DNA of 64,000 nt, taken from contig OZ252023.1 in NCBI GenBank assembly GCA_965247425.1, positions 558,001 through 622,000 of the forward strand, in the 5' to 3' direction. The DNA is from CAZOZZ01 sp965247425. GTDB lineage: Bacteria > Acidobacteriota > Terriglobia > 20CM-2-55-15. The translations under genes and the position numbers were made by a program. This document shows positions 14,544-23,927 of this stretch, piece after piece. The notes below the pieces were generated by a model, which was given only the letters and a program-made list of their open reading frames with translations, was not told where the DNA came from and made no database searches. Within the stretch, counting starts at the first letter, position 1. Each line of letters begins with the position of its first letter.

Positions 14544-15903
14544 CCCCCTTACATCTCGCGCGGAATCGACGTCACTAAAATCGAAATCGAAGCAGTCAAT
14601 ACTGATCTTCCTGGTGTGCCTTGCAGTCATTTGGGTTGCACGCCCCGCGCACGCCCAAGATTCGATGGTCATGCCTGTTTCGGAACGGTACATCGTTCGG
14701 TTTAAGTCCGATGTCGATGCGAAGAGGCTGGCCGAAAAGCTTGCAGCACAAAGCGATGCCGACGTGGAGCAAGTCTTCAAGACCGCTATGAAGGGTTTCT
14801 CGGGACTGCTTTCCGAGACCGACCTGGCGTTGATCAAGCGTGACAGAGGGGGCCTGGGTATCGAACCCGACCTGGAAACCTACGCCCTGGACCAGACTCT
14901 TCCGATCGGCGTGGATCGCATCGATGCGGATCTCAACAGTTTCGCTTCGATCGACGGGGTCGATGATCGAGTCGACGTGGACATCGCCATCCTCGATAGC
15001 GGCGCCGATCTCGATCACCCGGATCTCAATGTCTTCAAGAACGTCAATTGTTCCCCGGGTCCGTATGGCGGACTAGGATGCAAGGTGGGTACCGCCCATG
15101 ATTTCTTTGGCCATGGAACTCACGTGGCGGGGATCGCCGCAGCTCTGGACAATGATTTCGGAGTCGTTGGCGTGGCGCCCGGCGCCCGCTTGTGGGTGGC
15201 CAAGGTCCTGAATAATGGTGGCGTCGGGAGGCTTTCCTGGCTGCTCGCCGCCCTCGACTGGGTGAGCGAGAACGCCGCCGATATCGAGGTTGTCAACCTG
15301 AGTCTGGGAATTGTCGGAAACAGTCCATCGCTTCGGACTGCGATCCAGGGCGCCGTCGATCTGGGTGTTGTGTTTGTTGCCGCCGCGGGAAACGGCAGCG
15401 AGGACATCTATGGCGATGACCTGACGTTCGGTACAGGAGACGACGACATCCAACCTGCCTCGTTTCCCGAAGTCGTGGCTGTTTCGGCGCTGGCAGACTC
15501 CGATGGGCAGGGTGGAGGTCTCGGTCCGGCCACTTCGTTCGGAGACGACGATACGCTGGCAACGTTTTCGAACTTCAGCACCAATGTCGTTGCCGGCAAT
15601 CCGGTGATATCACCCGGAGCTGCAATCGACTTTGCAGCACCCGGTATGGGGATTTACTCGACCTGGCCCGGCGCGGACTACAACACCAAGAACGGAACCA
15701 GCATGGCTTCGCCACACGTGGCTGGTGCAGTCGCGTTGTACATTGCCGAGAACGGCCGGGCTTACACGGCCGCGGACGTCGCTTTCATACGGCAGGCGAT
15801 GATCAACGCCGCCGATCCACAGACGACCTGGGGACCTGCTGACACGGGTGATCCGGACAGCAACCCCGAGCGTTTGGTGAATGTCGGTCCTCCGGGACCC
15901 TGA
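14494..15903 (+). CDS. Subtilisin-like serine protease (S8) with I9 propeptide
   Basis: A 469-residue secreted protease. The ATG at 14494 has GGAGGA seven bases upstream. About 30 polar residues precede the hydrophobic signal (ILIFLVCLAVIWVARPAHAQ), an unusually long N-region. An inhibitor-I9-type propeptide follows (ERYIVRFKSDVDAKRLAEKL). The catalytic triad is D168 (AILDSGADLDHPDL), H210 (GHGTHVAGIAAA) and S403 (NGTSMASPHVAGAVAL), with the oxyanion Asn in FVAAAGNGSED. The protein ends soon after the catalytic domain, without C-terminal anchors. It is expected to be exported and to self-process, degrading proteins outside the cytoplasm. It is convergent with the S9 peptidase gene, separated by a strong hairpin. 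Confidence 0.93.
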   Translation: MEPKNEGIDHGQYRRRDPLTSRAESTSLKSKSKQSILIFLVCLAVIWVARPAHAQDSMVMPVSERYIVRFKSDVDAKRLAEKLAAQSDADVEQVFKTAMKGFSGLLSETDLALIKRDRGGLGIEPDLETYALDQTLPIGVDRIDADLNSFASIDGVDDRVDVDIAILDSGADLDHPDLNVFKNVNCSPGPYGGLGCKVGTAHDFFGHGTHVAGIAAALDNDFGVVGVAPGARLWVAKVLNNGGVGRLSWLLAALDWVSENAADIEVVNLSLGIVGNSPSLRTAIQGAVDLGVVFVAAAGNGSEDIYGDDLTFGTGDDDIQPASFPEVVAVSALADSDGQGGGLGPATSFGDDDTLATFSNFSTNVVAGNPVISPGAAIDFAAPGMGIYSTWPGADYNTKNGTSMASPHVAGAVALYIAENGRAYTAADVAFIRQAMINAADPQTTWGPADTGDPDSNPERLVNVGPPGP

Positions 15904-15946
15904 GGCTCCAAGTTCGCATCCTGATCGGGTTCCCCGATTGACGCCT

Positions 15947-15979
15947 GTGCAGATTGAATGTGGTCGATTCAATCTGCAC
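15947..15979. terminator. Bidirectional terminator hairpin between convergent protease genes
   Basis: GTGCAGATTGAAT (15947-15959) pairs perfectly with ATTCAATCTGCAC (15967-15979) over a seven-base loop. It lies between the ends of the subtilase (plus) and the S9 peptidase (minus). The stem flanks are AT-rich, but no long T-run follows. Confidence 0.6.
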
Positions 15980-16016
15980 GGTGCGTTTCAGGCAATCTTC
16001 AAGGAACCGTCCGGCC

Positions 16017-18113
16017 TCAATACCCGCCGCCCGATGACGATTTGTCCGCCTGACCCTCCAGGTATCTGCCCCACCACTTCAGCTCGTTGATCATCCGGTG
16101 GACGTTGTTCCAGTGCCCGCGAATCCCGTGCGCCTGGCCGGCATACCGGATCATCTTTGCCGGCACGCCTCTCCGTTTGAGCGCGAAATACATTTGCTCG
16201 CCTTCCGGGTAGGGAACACGCTGGTCGACTTCACCGTGAATGAAGAGCGTGGGGGTCTTGACGTTCCCGGCATAAGTCAGCGGAGACTGTTTGATCATCC
16301 GGTCCCGCGCTTCCTCTTCCCAGGGCGTTCCGAAAAACTCGGTTTCCTTCGTGCGATAGATGTCGGCGGTGCCGTAGTCGCTGACCCAGTTGGTAATGCC
16401 GGCCCCGGTGATGGCTGCCGCAAACCGGTCGGGATACTGCGTGATGACCCAGTTCGTCATAAAGCCGCCGTAGGAATGCCCCGTGTGCCCGACGCGGTTG
16501 GGATCGATCGGGTAGTTGTCCAATACATGATCGACGCCCGAAACGACGTCCTGACCGTCCTTGTTGCCCCACTCGCCCCATGTCGCCCACTTGAAGGCTT
16601 CACCGTAGCCGGTGGAACTCCTGAAGTTCGTGTCGAGGACGAAATAGCCATGAGCGGCAAAGAACTGCTTCTTGAAGTTAAAGCTGTAGCCGACGGCTGA
16701 ATGCGGTCCGCCGTGGCTGAAGACAATCAGGGGATACGGTCCGGTTGACGCGTCGTACCTGTATGGAAAGGTGATCCAGCCTTCGATCCGGGTGCCGTCG
16801 TAGCTTGCCCATCGCAATTTTTCGGTGTCACTGAAGGCGATCTCCGACAGGATGTTTTCGTGCACCCGGGTCAAACGTCGCTCGTTGGTTCCGTCCAGGT
16901 TTGCCGAATACACTTCCGGAGGCGCCTCATGCCGGCCGACCGTATAAGCCATTGTCTTGAAATCCCGATCGATGGACACGCTACCGAGCCTGCGTTCGCC
17001 ACGGGTTACCTGTTCCACCGTCCCATCGGGAACCGAGACCTTGAACAGGTGACTCTCCCCACCAATTCCAGTGGTGAAATAGATGTTCCGGCTATCGGGT
17101 GCCCATCGGGCCGTACCGGGTTGCAGGTCCCAGTTCGCGGTCAGGTTGATGGCTTCGCCTCCTTCGGCCGGTCGGATGAACAGATCGCGCGGGCCGCCAT
17201 GGTCGAGCTTTTCCTGGATGACCAGGTCCGTCCCGTAGCTGCGGGAGTAGGAGATGTACCTGCCGTCGGGTGAAAAGTCGACGCTGCCATGAACGTAGAG
17301 GTCGTCGGTCAGTTGCGATACTTCTCCCTCCATGGTGACCGTATACAGATCGGCCCGACCGTAACTGAGTTCGTTTCTCCAGTCCGAATCCGCCGTGAAA
17401 GCCAGCAGGTTTCCGTCCCTATTCCATGCCAGGTTCGAGGGGCGTAGGTCCCGGTCGAGGAGAACTTTGGTATCGCCGCCGCTCGCGGGTTCGACGACGA
17501 TCCGGGTCGCGGCTCGGGCCGTCGGATCGGGTGCAGGGAACGGTGCTCCGTCCCGTTGAAAATCCTTCCAGTCAAAGATTGCGCCTTCGAAGCGTTCCTC
17601 GTGGCGTTGCTCGAAGTCGCTGGCATACACCGGTTCGTTGTCTCGCAGTGGTTTGTCTTTGAGGAGAGCGAGCCATGCGCCGTCCGGGCTCCGAACAGAA
17701 CGATCGGGCGGTGCCTCGGTTCTAGCGGGCAGATCCGATGGGTCGCCGGGGTCCACGCTCCAAAGCTGGCCGTCGGCCGTGTATTCGAGCCGGTTGTCGT
17801 CCCTCCAGCGCGCCCCGGCGATGTCTTTCCCGTAATGGACCAGCCTTCGTGGGTTCGCCGAGGCGTTCACCGGAACCACCCTTGTTTCAGTTCGTGAGCT
17901 GTTATCCCCTTCTATTCGAGTCTCAACCGTGAAGGTGACCCAGACTCCGCTTGGAGAAATCCGGGGATTCCTTACGGATTGGATTCGGTAGTAGTCCTCG
18001 ATCGCCAGAGGTCTGCCCACTGGTTCCTGCGCGGACGCGACTCGAGTCACCGGCGTCAAAGCAACAATCATGGTGAGAAGGATACTAATCTGAAGAAATC
18101 TGGAACGTGTCAT
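16017..18113 (-). CDS. S9 family prolyl oligopeptidase-like peptidase (DPP/AAP type)
   Basis: A 698-residue exported enzyme. The ATG at 18113 has GGAGG five bases upstream and begins a signal peptide (MTRSRFLQISILLTMIVALT ... ASA). The N-terminal half is a WD40-like/TolB-like propeller (ISPSGVWVTFTV, VDFSPDGRYISYSRSYG, RWAPDSRNIYFTTG). The C-terminal alpha/beta-hydrolase carries the triad S547 (GHSYGGFMTNW), D630 (FIHGEVDQRVPYPEG) and H662 (AGQAHGIRGHW). This order fits the dipeptidyl-peptidase/acylaminoacyl-peptidase branch. It probably removes short peptides in the periplasm, downstream of the subtilase in function. The tail ends SSSGGGY. Confidence 0.92.
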   Translation of the reverse strand: MTRSRFLQISILLTMIVALTPVTRVASAQEPVGRPLAIEDYYRIQSVRNPRISPSGVWVTFTVETRIEGDNSSRTETRVVPVNASANPRRLVHYGKDIAGARWRDDNRLEYTADGQLWSVDPGDPSDLPARTEAPPDRSVRSPDGAWLALLKDKPLRDNEPVYASDFEQRHEERFEGAIFDWKDFQRDGAPFPAPDPTARAATRIVVEPASGGDTKVLLDRDLRPSNLAWNRDGNLLAFTADSDWRNELSYGRADLYTVTMEGEVSQLTDDLYVHGSVDFSPDGRYISYSRSYGTDLVIQEKLDHGGPRDLFIRPAEGGEAINLTANWDLQPGTARWAPDSRNIYFTTGIGGESHLFKVSVPDGTVEQVTRGERRLGSVSIDRDFKTMAYTVGRHEAPPEVYSANLDGTNERRLTRVHENILSEIAFSDTEKLRWASYDGTRIEGWITFPYRYDASTGPYPLIVFSHGGPHSAVGYSFNFKKQFFAAHGYFVLDTNFRSSTGYGEAFKWATWGEWGNKDGQDVVSGVDHVLDNYPIDPNRVGHTGHSYGGFMTNWVITQYPDRFAAAITGAGITNWVSDYGTADIYRTKETEFFGTPWEEEARDRMIKQSPLTYAGNVKTPTLFIHGEVDQRVPYPEGEQMYFALKRRGVPAKMIRYAGQAHGIRGHWNNVHRMINELKWWGRYLEGQADKSSSGGGY

Positions 18114-18243
18114 GAACACCTCCGCGATGCTGTCGGAACTCTTGCACTACCATCGACCGATTTGACTCTCGAAGTGCCCCGAAATACCATACCGATCAGT
18201 TGAACGAGCTAGAACCGCCCAAGGTAGGATAGAGTATTGCGCA

Positions 18244-18495
18244 ATGAACCCAACAACACCACGTCGTAACGACCCCTGCCCGTGTGGCAGTGGAAAGAAA
18301 TTCAAACAGTGCTGCGCTGGGAAGGAATCAAAGAAGGCTGCCGCCCGGTCGAAACTGATCGTCGCCATCGTGGGAGGTCTCATTGTTCTCGGCGCCGTCG
18401 GTCTCATCAGAGAGGTTGCCACCAGCGACCCGAATGACAGACCGCCGGCGCGACCGGGTCAGGTGTGGTCGCAAGAGCATGGCCACTTTCACTAG
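18244..18495 (+). CDS. Small SEC-C motif membrane protein
   Basis: An 83-residue protein: an N-terminal SEC-C zinc motif (RNDPCPCGSGKKFKQCC, residues about 8-24), a basic linker, one transmembrane segment (LIVAIVGGLIVLGAVGLI) and a polar end PGQVWSQEHGHFH. The SEC-C motif of SecA binds SecB and ribosomes; standalone SEC-C proteins have unclear roles. The WSQEHGHFH end recurs in small proteins of this type as I recall. Its stop lies 17 bases inside the next gene, suggesting translational coupling. Confidence 0.8.
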   Translation: MNPTTPRRNDPCPCGSGKKFKQCCAGKESKKAAARSKLIVAIVGGLIVLGAVGLIREVATSDPNDRPPARPGQVWSQEHGHFH

Positions 18496-19297
18496 CCAGT
18501 TTGTCTCAGCGGTTGTCGCCGGTGTCGGACGAATCTGTTTGCTGGCTTTGCTCGTGCTCCCGGGGCCGTCTGGGGCCGTGGCTCAGGACACGGCGAGAAC
18601 CACCTACCGTACCGGGTACGACGGGGTCTGCCGTGTGGCTTTACGCGGCCCATCCCCAGCCCGATACCGTTGTGCGGCGCCAAACGGGCGGGCCATCCGC
18701 ATCCCCATCCGTCCTTCGATCCTCGATGTCGCCAATGCCGTCCGAATTTGTGTGCTCGAGAGTCGAACGATCCAGGACGAGGACCATCCCTGCGGTTATC
18801 AGGATGCTGTCCTGCTCTGGGCAGGGAAGCCTGTTGGGGACCTCGAAATGTCCCACGCCGAATCCTCGTTCGGCGACCCTCCCCGCACTCCTGACGATGT
18901 ATTCGTTGCCGTGGAACTGGACTGGAGCGGCCCTCTTCCGGACGATGGAAATCTGTTTTCGATGGAATATGGTAGCCGGGCGCAGGCACTCCGGGAGATG
19001 AAGCTGCGATTGGAAGGTAATCCCAGCGCTGCCACGCGGACGCCGGAAGATGCAACGATACGCATCGGCGAGACGGGGTATGTCCAGTTGCTTGCTGTGC
19101 GGAAATCCCAGAGCGCCACGTGGTTTGAACAGGGTGAAGCGAAGCTTATCGGTGATAGTCGAACTTACAACCTGAGATTGCGCGTCCCCAGGGAAGTTCC
19201 AGAAGGCGACTACGAGCTTCAGACTAACGGGTACCTTGCCGCGGGTCGTTCGTCCGGCTTTCTCGAAATCACCGTGGAGTATGAAACCGGTCCGTAA
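18479..19297 (+). CDS. Secreted protein of unknown function
   Basis: A 272-residue protein in a different frame from the SEC-C gene, overlapping its last 17 bases. The ATG at 18479 leads a signal peptide (SAVVAGVGRICLLALLVLPG ... AVAQ). The mature part has paired Cys (GVCRVAL, YRCAAP, RICVLES, HPCGYQ), a GPLPDDGNLFSMEYG stretch and a C-terminal beta-rich domain ending NLRLRVPREVPEGDYELQTN and SGFLEITVEYE. I do not recognise the family. The C-terminal part resembles an immunoglobulin-like or adhesin fold by strand pattern only. Confidence 0.65.
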   Translation: MATFTSQFVSAVVAGVGRICLLALLVLPGPSGAVAQDTARTTYRTGYDGVCRVALRGPSPARYRCAAPNGRAIRIPIRPSILDVANAVRICVLESRTIQDEDHPCGYQDAVLLWAGKPVGDLEMSHAESSFGDPPRTPDDVFVAVELDWSGPLPDDGNLFSMEYGSRAQALREMKLRLEGNPSAATRTPEDATIRIGETGYVQLLAVRKSQSATWFEQGEAKLIGDSRTYNLRLRVPREVPEGDYELQTNGYLAAGRSSGFLEITVEYETGP

Positions 19298-19332
19298 CGA
19301 GGTCCTCAAGGAGCAAAGATCACGGGAATAGC

Positions 19333-19368
19333 GTGTCCGGTCGCGGCCGTCCCTGGCCGCCCCGACAC
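19333..19368. repeat. Short copy of the GTGTCGGGGCGGCC repeat family
   Basis: A short form of the palindromic repeat seen at 36675-36938 and 57500-57655. GCGGCCGTCCCTGGCCGCC is followed directly by CCGACACGCTGTCCC, with the central part missing. Confidence 0.65.
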
Positions 19369-19416
19369 GCTGTCCCGGACTTTTCCAGGGTGCTTGCGGG
19401 GAACGCGACTATCGAT

Positions 19417-19764
19417 ATGAGTAGTCCTACAGAGTCTTCGGATGGGTCTCGAAACTCCTGGGATGGCGATATCATTGCCGGAATTCTCAGGACCAGGAAC
19501 TGGAGCGCCCACCTAACGGCTTCCGAGCAGGAACTCGTGCTCGCCGGACCCATGAAGATGAAGTACGTGCTATCTCCGTCCGAGGTCCAGGAGGTTCGGG
19601 TTGCCGTTGCGAAGTTCCTGTTCTGGTCCTGGAAGCTCAAGAACGGAATCAGCATCGTCCACAGCAAAGATGGCGTACCCTCGAAACTTGCCTTCCGAGC
19701 CAGGAATGTTGAGGCAACGGCAATCCTCGATCAACTGAAAGCGCTTGGGTACAACGTGTCGTGA
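19417..19764 (+). CDS. Small protein of unknown function, possible PH-like fold
   Basis: A 115-residue protein from the ATG at 19417. The hydrophobic pattern (HLTASEQELVLAGPMKMKYV, VAVAKFLFWSWKLKNGISIV, KLAFRARNVEATAILDQLKA, LGYNV) suggests a compact beta-rich domain ending in a helix, as in bacterial PH-like proteins, but this is only a guess. No signal peptide. It lies behind a repeat and ends 20 bases before a permease relic on the other strand. Confidence 0.5.
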   Translation: MSSPTESSDGSRNSWDGDIIAGILRTRNWSAHLTASEQELVLAGPMKMKYVLSPSEVQEVRVAVAKFLFWSWKLKNGISIVHSKDGVPSKLAFRARNVEATAILDQLKALGYNVS

Positions 19765-19784
19765 TTGATGAAGGCCATCGTTGC

Positions 19785-20334
19785 TCGTACTGCAGCGCGA
19801 CCATCGGATCCAATCTCGAAGCGCGCCTCGCCGGCAGGTAGCCCGGCAAACGCCGATACGAGAATCATCATCAGCGTGTGGACAATCACGGTGAGCCCAT
19901 CCGTTGGGGCCAGTCCGAACAGCAAGTTCCATATCAGCCGGCCGGCGGCGAAAGCAGTGGCGAGTCCGATGCCGACCCCGATTGTCACCAGAATCAACGA
20001 TTCGCCGAGGATCATCCGCGTCACGTTCCACCGCTGGGCGCCGAGCGCCATCAAGATACCGATCTCACTGGTTCTCCGCGCCACGCTGTAGGACGCCAGG
20101 CCGAACAGACCAATTGACGCCAGCAGAAGCGCGAGCCCGCCGAACGGCTTCGCGAACGGTGGGAATCATTGGTCTGTGGATCACTTGCCGTCTTCAACCT
20201 GAAAACCATACTGGCGACCGGACGTTGCACACGGTGTTTGCGCCGATCCCAAGCGCCAGCGACAACAGGACCATGGCAGTCCAGCCCTTGGATTGAAACA
20301 GGACGCGGACGGCATGTCTCAGATCTCTCGACAT
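19785..20334 (-). pseudogene. MacB/FtsX-like permease relic with large internal deletion
   Basis: The minus strand starts with a normal permease N-terminus, MSRDLRHAVRVLFQSKGWTA and LSLALGIGANT. After a few changed codons it jumps to the late part MVFRLKTASDPQT. A further frame then holds ARRTSEIGILMALGAQRWNV and the last transmembrane part (GLAPTDG ... ILVSAFAG). Another frameshift leads to LPARRASRLDPMVALQYE, whose stop has been lost. Most of the MacB periplasmic domain is deleted. The relic closely resembles the truncated permease at 23928-24990, so they are paralogues. Confidence 0.8.
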
Positions 20335-20442
20335 CGAGTCTCCCTGGGGCGGTGAACGCTCGTATCAGGGCGTACATACTCTGAGGCTCAGCGCGGAACC
20401 GGTATCATCGGCCGCACTCAGCCTCCCTGACGTACTACTGTG

Positions 20443-20515
20443 GCAAGAGGCTAACGTTACGGATATTTTGTTTGAGCCACGAGCTACTCCTACTGAAGGG
20501 TCACCATGATGTCGG
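20443..20515 (-). pseudogene. Residual 3' end of another permease copy
   Basis: The sequence GACGGATATTTTGTT... through ACTGAAGGGTCACCAT is near identical in arrangement to the 3' flank and last codons of the permease ending at 23928 (there ACTGAAGCGCGACCAT). Only the last few codons and the flank persist. Confidence 0.45.
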
Positions 20516-20545
20516 AACCCGCGACTACCTGCGAATCTTCTCCTG

Positions 20546-20575
20546 TTGACAATCCAAAGGAGGAGATTCTATATT
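20546..20575 (+). promoter_or_regulatory. Promoter of the PadR-permease operon
   Basis: TTGACA (20546-20551), an 18-base spacer and TATATT (20570-20575), 26 bases before the PadR start. This is the best sigma70-like match in the window. PadR regulators usually repress their own promoter, so the operator probably overlaps this site. Confidence 0.6.
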
Positions 20576-20600
20576 CCTTTAGACAGTCAAAAGGAGTGTC

Positions 20601-20954
20601 ATGAGCGAATCGAAAGCCGACATCTTACAGGGCACCCTCGATCTGATGGTGCTGAAAACCCTCGATACGATGGGGGCGATGCACGGGTGGGGCATTGCCC
20701 AGCGCATCGAGCAGGTCTCTCGAGACGCGTTACACCTGAATCAGGGAACTCTCTACCCGGCACTGCTGCGGTTGCAGCAACGTGGTTGGGTCGCGGCGAA
20801 GTGGGGGACATCTGAGAACAATCGGCGTGCTCGCTACTACTCCCTGACCAAGCGAGGACGGAAGCAGCTTCGGTTGGAAACTGAGAACTGGGAGCGAATG
20901 ACCTCGATCATGGAGCGCCTTCTGGAGGGTGACGGCATAGGAGCCTCATCATGA
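20601..20954 (+). CDS. PadR family transcriptional regulator
   Basis: A 117-residue regulator with an AAGGAG ribosome site. The winged helix shows the PadR signature ILQGTLDLMVLKTLDTMGAM HGWGIAQRIEQVS (written here in two parts), then HLNQGTLYPALLRLQQRGWV, RARYYSLTKRGRKQL and a C-terminal dimerisation helix. In Acidobacteria this class sits directly before MacB-like permeases. The permease follows 84 bases downstream. It is expected to act as a local repressor responding to a small molecule; the ligand is unknown. Confidence 0.92.
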   Translation: MSESKADILQGTLDLMVLKTLDTMGAMHGWGIAQRIEQVSRDALHLNQGTLYPALLRLQQRGWVAAKWGTSENNRRARYYSLTKRGRKQLRLETENWERMTSIMERLLEGDGIGASS

Positions 20955-21037
20955 ATCGGCGCCAGCACGGCCACTGCAACAACACGCTGTTGACCACGCT
21001 GAATATCGGCGTTGCGGCGCGATAATTCCAAGACGGC

Positions 21038-23729
21038 ATGTTCTGGATACGAACCCTCGCGAAGCGACTCATCGTTATCTTGCGAAAGAGGCGATTTGAA
21101 AGAGACCTCGAATCCGAGTTGCGTTTCCACATCGAGATGGAGACCGAGGAGAACCTCGGTCGCGGAATGGATCCGCAAGAAGCCCGCCAAGCCGCCAGCT
21201 GCAGTTTCGGAGGCATCCAACAGATGAAGGAAGAATACCGGGATTCGGGGGGATTACCGGTCGTTGAATCGTTGATCCAGGATTTGGAGTACGCGGTCCG
21301 GAGCCTTTGGCAACGCCGCGGGTTCACGCTGGTCGTGATCCTGGTCCTGGCCCTCGGCATAAGTGGGACGTCGTCGGTGTTCACGCTGATCGAATCCACG
21401 CTGATCAACGATGCGCCGTACCAAAATGCGGAACAGCTTGTCGAACTCGTCAGCATCGGCGTCGTGGACGGTATAGAGCGTCGCGTCTCCTATCCGGACT
21501 TCGAGGACTGGAGGGAACAGGCCGAAGCCTTCGAGGGTCTGTCGGCGGTGGGACCCGTCCAGATCGTGTTCACTGATGACGACCAGGGCGCTGAAGCCAT
21601 CGTGGGTGAATATGTTTCGGCTGGTTTCTTTGATTTGTTCCAGATCGAGCCCCAGCTCGGCCGCCTGTTCCTGCCCGAGGAAGTGGATGTCAACGGCGGA
21701 ATCCATCCGGTTGTTCTCCTTTCCGAGCGCCTCTGGAGACGACGTTTCGGAGCGGATCCCGACATCCTGGGTCGAACGGTGACAACGACGCGAGCCGAAT
21801 TTACCGTCGTTGGAGTACTTCCCGCCGAGTTTGGAGGCCTGATGGACATGACATGCGGTCTCTGCAATGACGTGGGTTTCTGGCTCCCGGCCTCGGCCGC
21901 GGACCTGATCTACCCCGGCTGGGTCCGCGATCGGGCCAGAAGGTGGCACAGGGTTGTCGGGAGGCTCGGTCCGAACGCCCGGGTCCAGACGGCCCAGACC
22001 GAGATGAGTGCGATCGCCCGGCGGCTGGCGGATACATATGCCGATCCGAATGAAGACCTCGGGACATCGGTTCGACCTCTGGCCGAAAACTGGAGAGGGG
22101 CGGTTCGTCCGGGCTTGCTCGTCCTGATGGTCGGGGCCCTGTTCCTCCTTCTGATCGGTTGTACCAACGTTGCAAACCTGCTGTTGGCAAGGGCCGATGG
22201 CAGGCGACAGGAGTTTGCGATTCGGGTCGCCCTGGGGGCTGGACGAGGTCGGCTGGTACGTCAAGTACTGACCGAATCCCTGCTGCTGTCCCTTGCCGGC
22301 GGTCTCCTGGGTGCCCTTCTTACGGTTTGGCTGGCCGATTCCATTGCCCTTGCCAGTGGCGCCACACTTCCCGACTTCGTTCAAATTTCCGTCGATCGTT
22401 CGGTTCTGATCGCGACCGCCGCAGTGTCGATGCTTGCAGGCGTGGGCTTTGGGCTGGTGCCTGCGTTTCTTGTGTCGAATCGAGATCCCGGAGAGGTATT
22501 GAAGGCCGGTGGCCGTGGATCCAGTGGAACGCTGACGGGCGGGCTCTTCGGGAAGTCTTTTATTGTCGCGGAAGTTTCATTGGTCCTGGTTTTACTGATC
22601 GGCGCGACACTGATGGTCCAGAGCTTTCGCGAACTCGAGATGGCGGACGTGGGTTTCCGCACCGACAACCTGCTCGTCATGGAGATCAACCCGAACACCG
22701 CGCGCTATCAGGACGAAGCGGGGCGTCGCAATTTTATCGATCAACTCGTCGAGAGGCTGTCATCGCTACCGGGAGCGGAAGCGATCACGATTGCTTCACC
22801 GAACCTACCACCTCGGACATTTACGGCGACCGATGTAGTTCCCGAAGAGGGGGCCGCTGGCGCTGGCAGGGGACTCCCTCCACGTCGAGCGTCACCACGT
22901 GATGCCCAATTTCTTCGAGGTCCTCGGTATTCGGCTGATCGAAGGCCGTCCGTTTGATATCACCGATCGGCCCGACTCACCGGTCTCTCTCGTCATCAGC
23001 GAGTCTGTCGCCCGGCGGCTCTGGCCGGGGGAATCGGCGATCCGCAAGCGAGTTCGCGAGGCGGAGTCGGAGGACGCGGAGGATTGGGCCGCGGTCGTCG
23101 GTGTCGTCGGGGATGTGAAGTATTCGGGCATTCGATCCAATCGCCCGGCGGAACTCGACATCTACTACTCGCTCTCGCAGACAACCGCGACCTATTTCAC
23201 TGTTGCCGCTCGCACCGCAGGCGAACCCACTTCGATGATCGAACCCATTCGGAGTGAGGTTCAGGCGATCGATCCGCTGTTGCCGATCCTGGTCGCTTCA
23301 ACCGTCGAAGAGCGGTTCGCCCGGCAGGGAGTTCAGACCCGATTCCACGCGATGACCCTCGGTGGTTTTACGCTGGTGGCCTTTCTTCTGGCTGCGGTGG
23401 GCATCTATGGCGTGATGGCCTACTCGCTCCGACGGCGTACGCGCGAAATCGGTATCCGCATGGTCCTGGGCGCCGACCGACGCCATGTGTTGAAGCAGGT
23501 GACCGGGGGCGCCATGGCCCTGGTCGGCCTTGGCCTGGTCGTGGGTTTGATCGGCGCGTGGGTTCTCACCGGAGCCATGTCGAGTGTGCTGTTCGGCGTC
23601 CGAGCAAACGATCCGGTCACATTCGGAGGAGCCACGTTGATCCTCGGGCTGGTTTCGTGGGTGGCGGTATACCTGCCTGCCCGAAAAGCCGTCGGTTCGG
23701 ATCCAGTTTCAATCTTGAGGGAAGACTAG
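21038..23729 (+). pseudogene. Acidobacterial MacB/FtsX-like permease (ADOP), single frameshift
   Basis: One gene in two frames. The first (21038 to about 22850) has the N-terminal prefix domain (FERDLESELRFHIEMETEEN), the first transmembrane segment, the MacB periplasmic core and three membrane segments (LLIGCTNVANLLLARADGRR). After DVVPEEG the frame is lost near a run of five G at 22849-22853. The second frame resumes as GDSLHVERHHVMPNFFEVLG and continues through the second core and the last three helices to GSDPVSILRED. The sum is a full-length permease of about 890 residues. One base change would restore it, so assembly error is possible. The stop TAG at 23727-23729 is also the first triplet of a repeat element. 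These permeases lack a cognate ATPase here; the substrate is unknown. Confidence 0.85.
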
Positions 23730-23770
23730 GAGCCTGCGCGGCAGAAGAGATCTACTACGAGAGCGGTAGC
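23727..23770 (+). repeat. Left half of the TAGGAGCCTGC repeat, overlapping a stop codon
   Basis: TAGGAGCCTGCGCGGCAGAA and the following ~24 bases match the complete copy at 32193-32358, then diverge. The first three bases are the permease stop codon. Confidence 0.75.
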
Positions 23771-23927
23771 GAATGGGTTCAGTCGATTTCACTACAGAGT
23801 GAATGCCTGTCGTCCCACGACAAACACAACTTTGCAGGCTTGTACGCCCACCGATTCGGCCGCAACCTTCCCGGAGCAATCCAATGGCAAGGGGATAACG
23901 TGACGGATATTTTGTTCGAGCTGCGAG

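Noticed and set aside
14870..15903. Long open frames on the strand opposite the subtilase and other protease genes
   Set aside because: They follow the codon periodicity of the sense gene, lack ribosome sites and have compositions typical of antisense shadows in GC-rich DNA.
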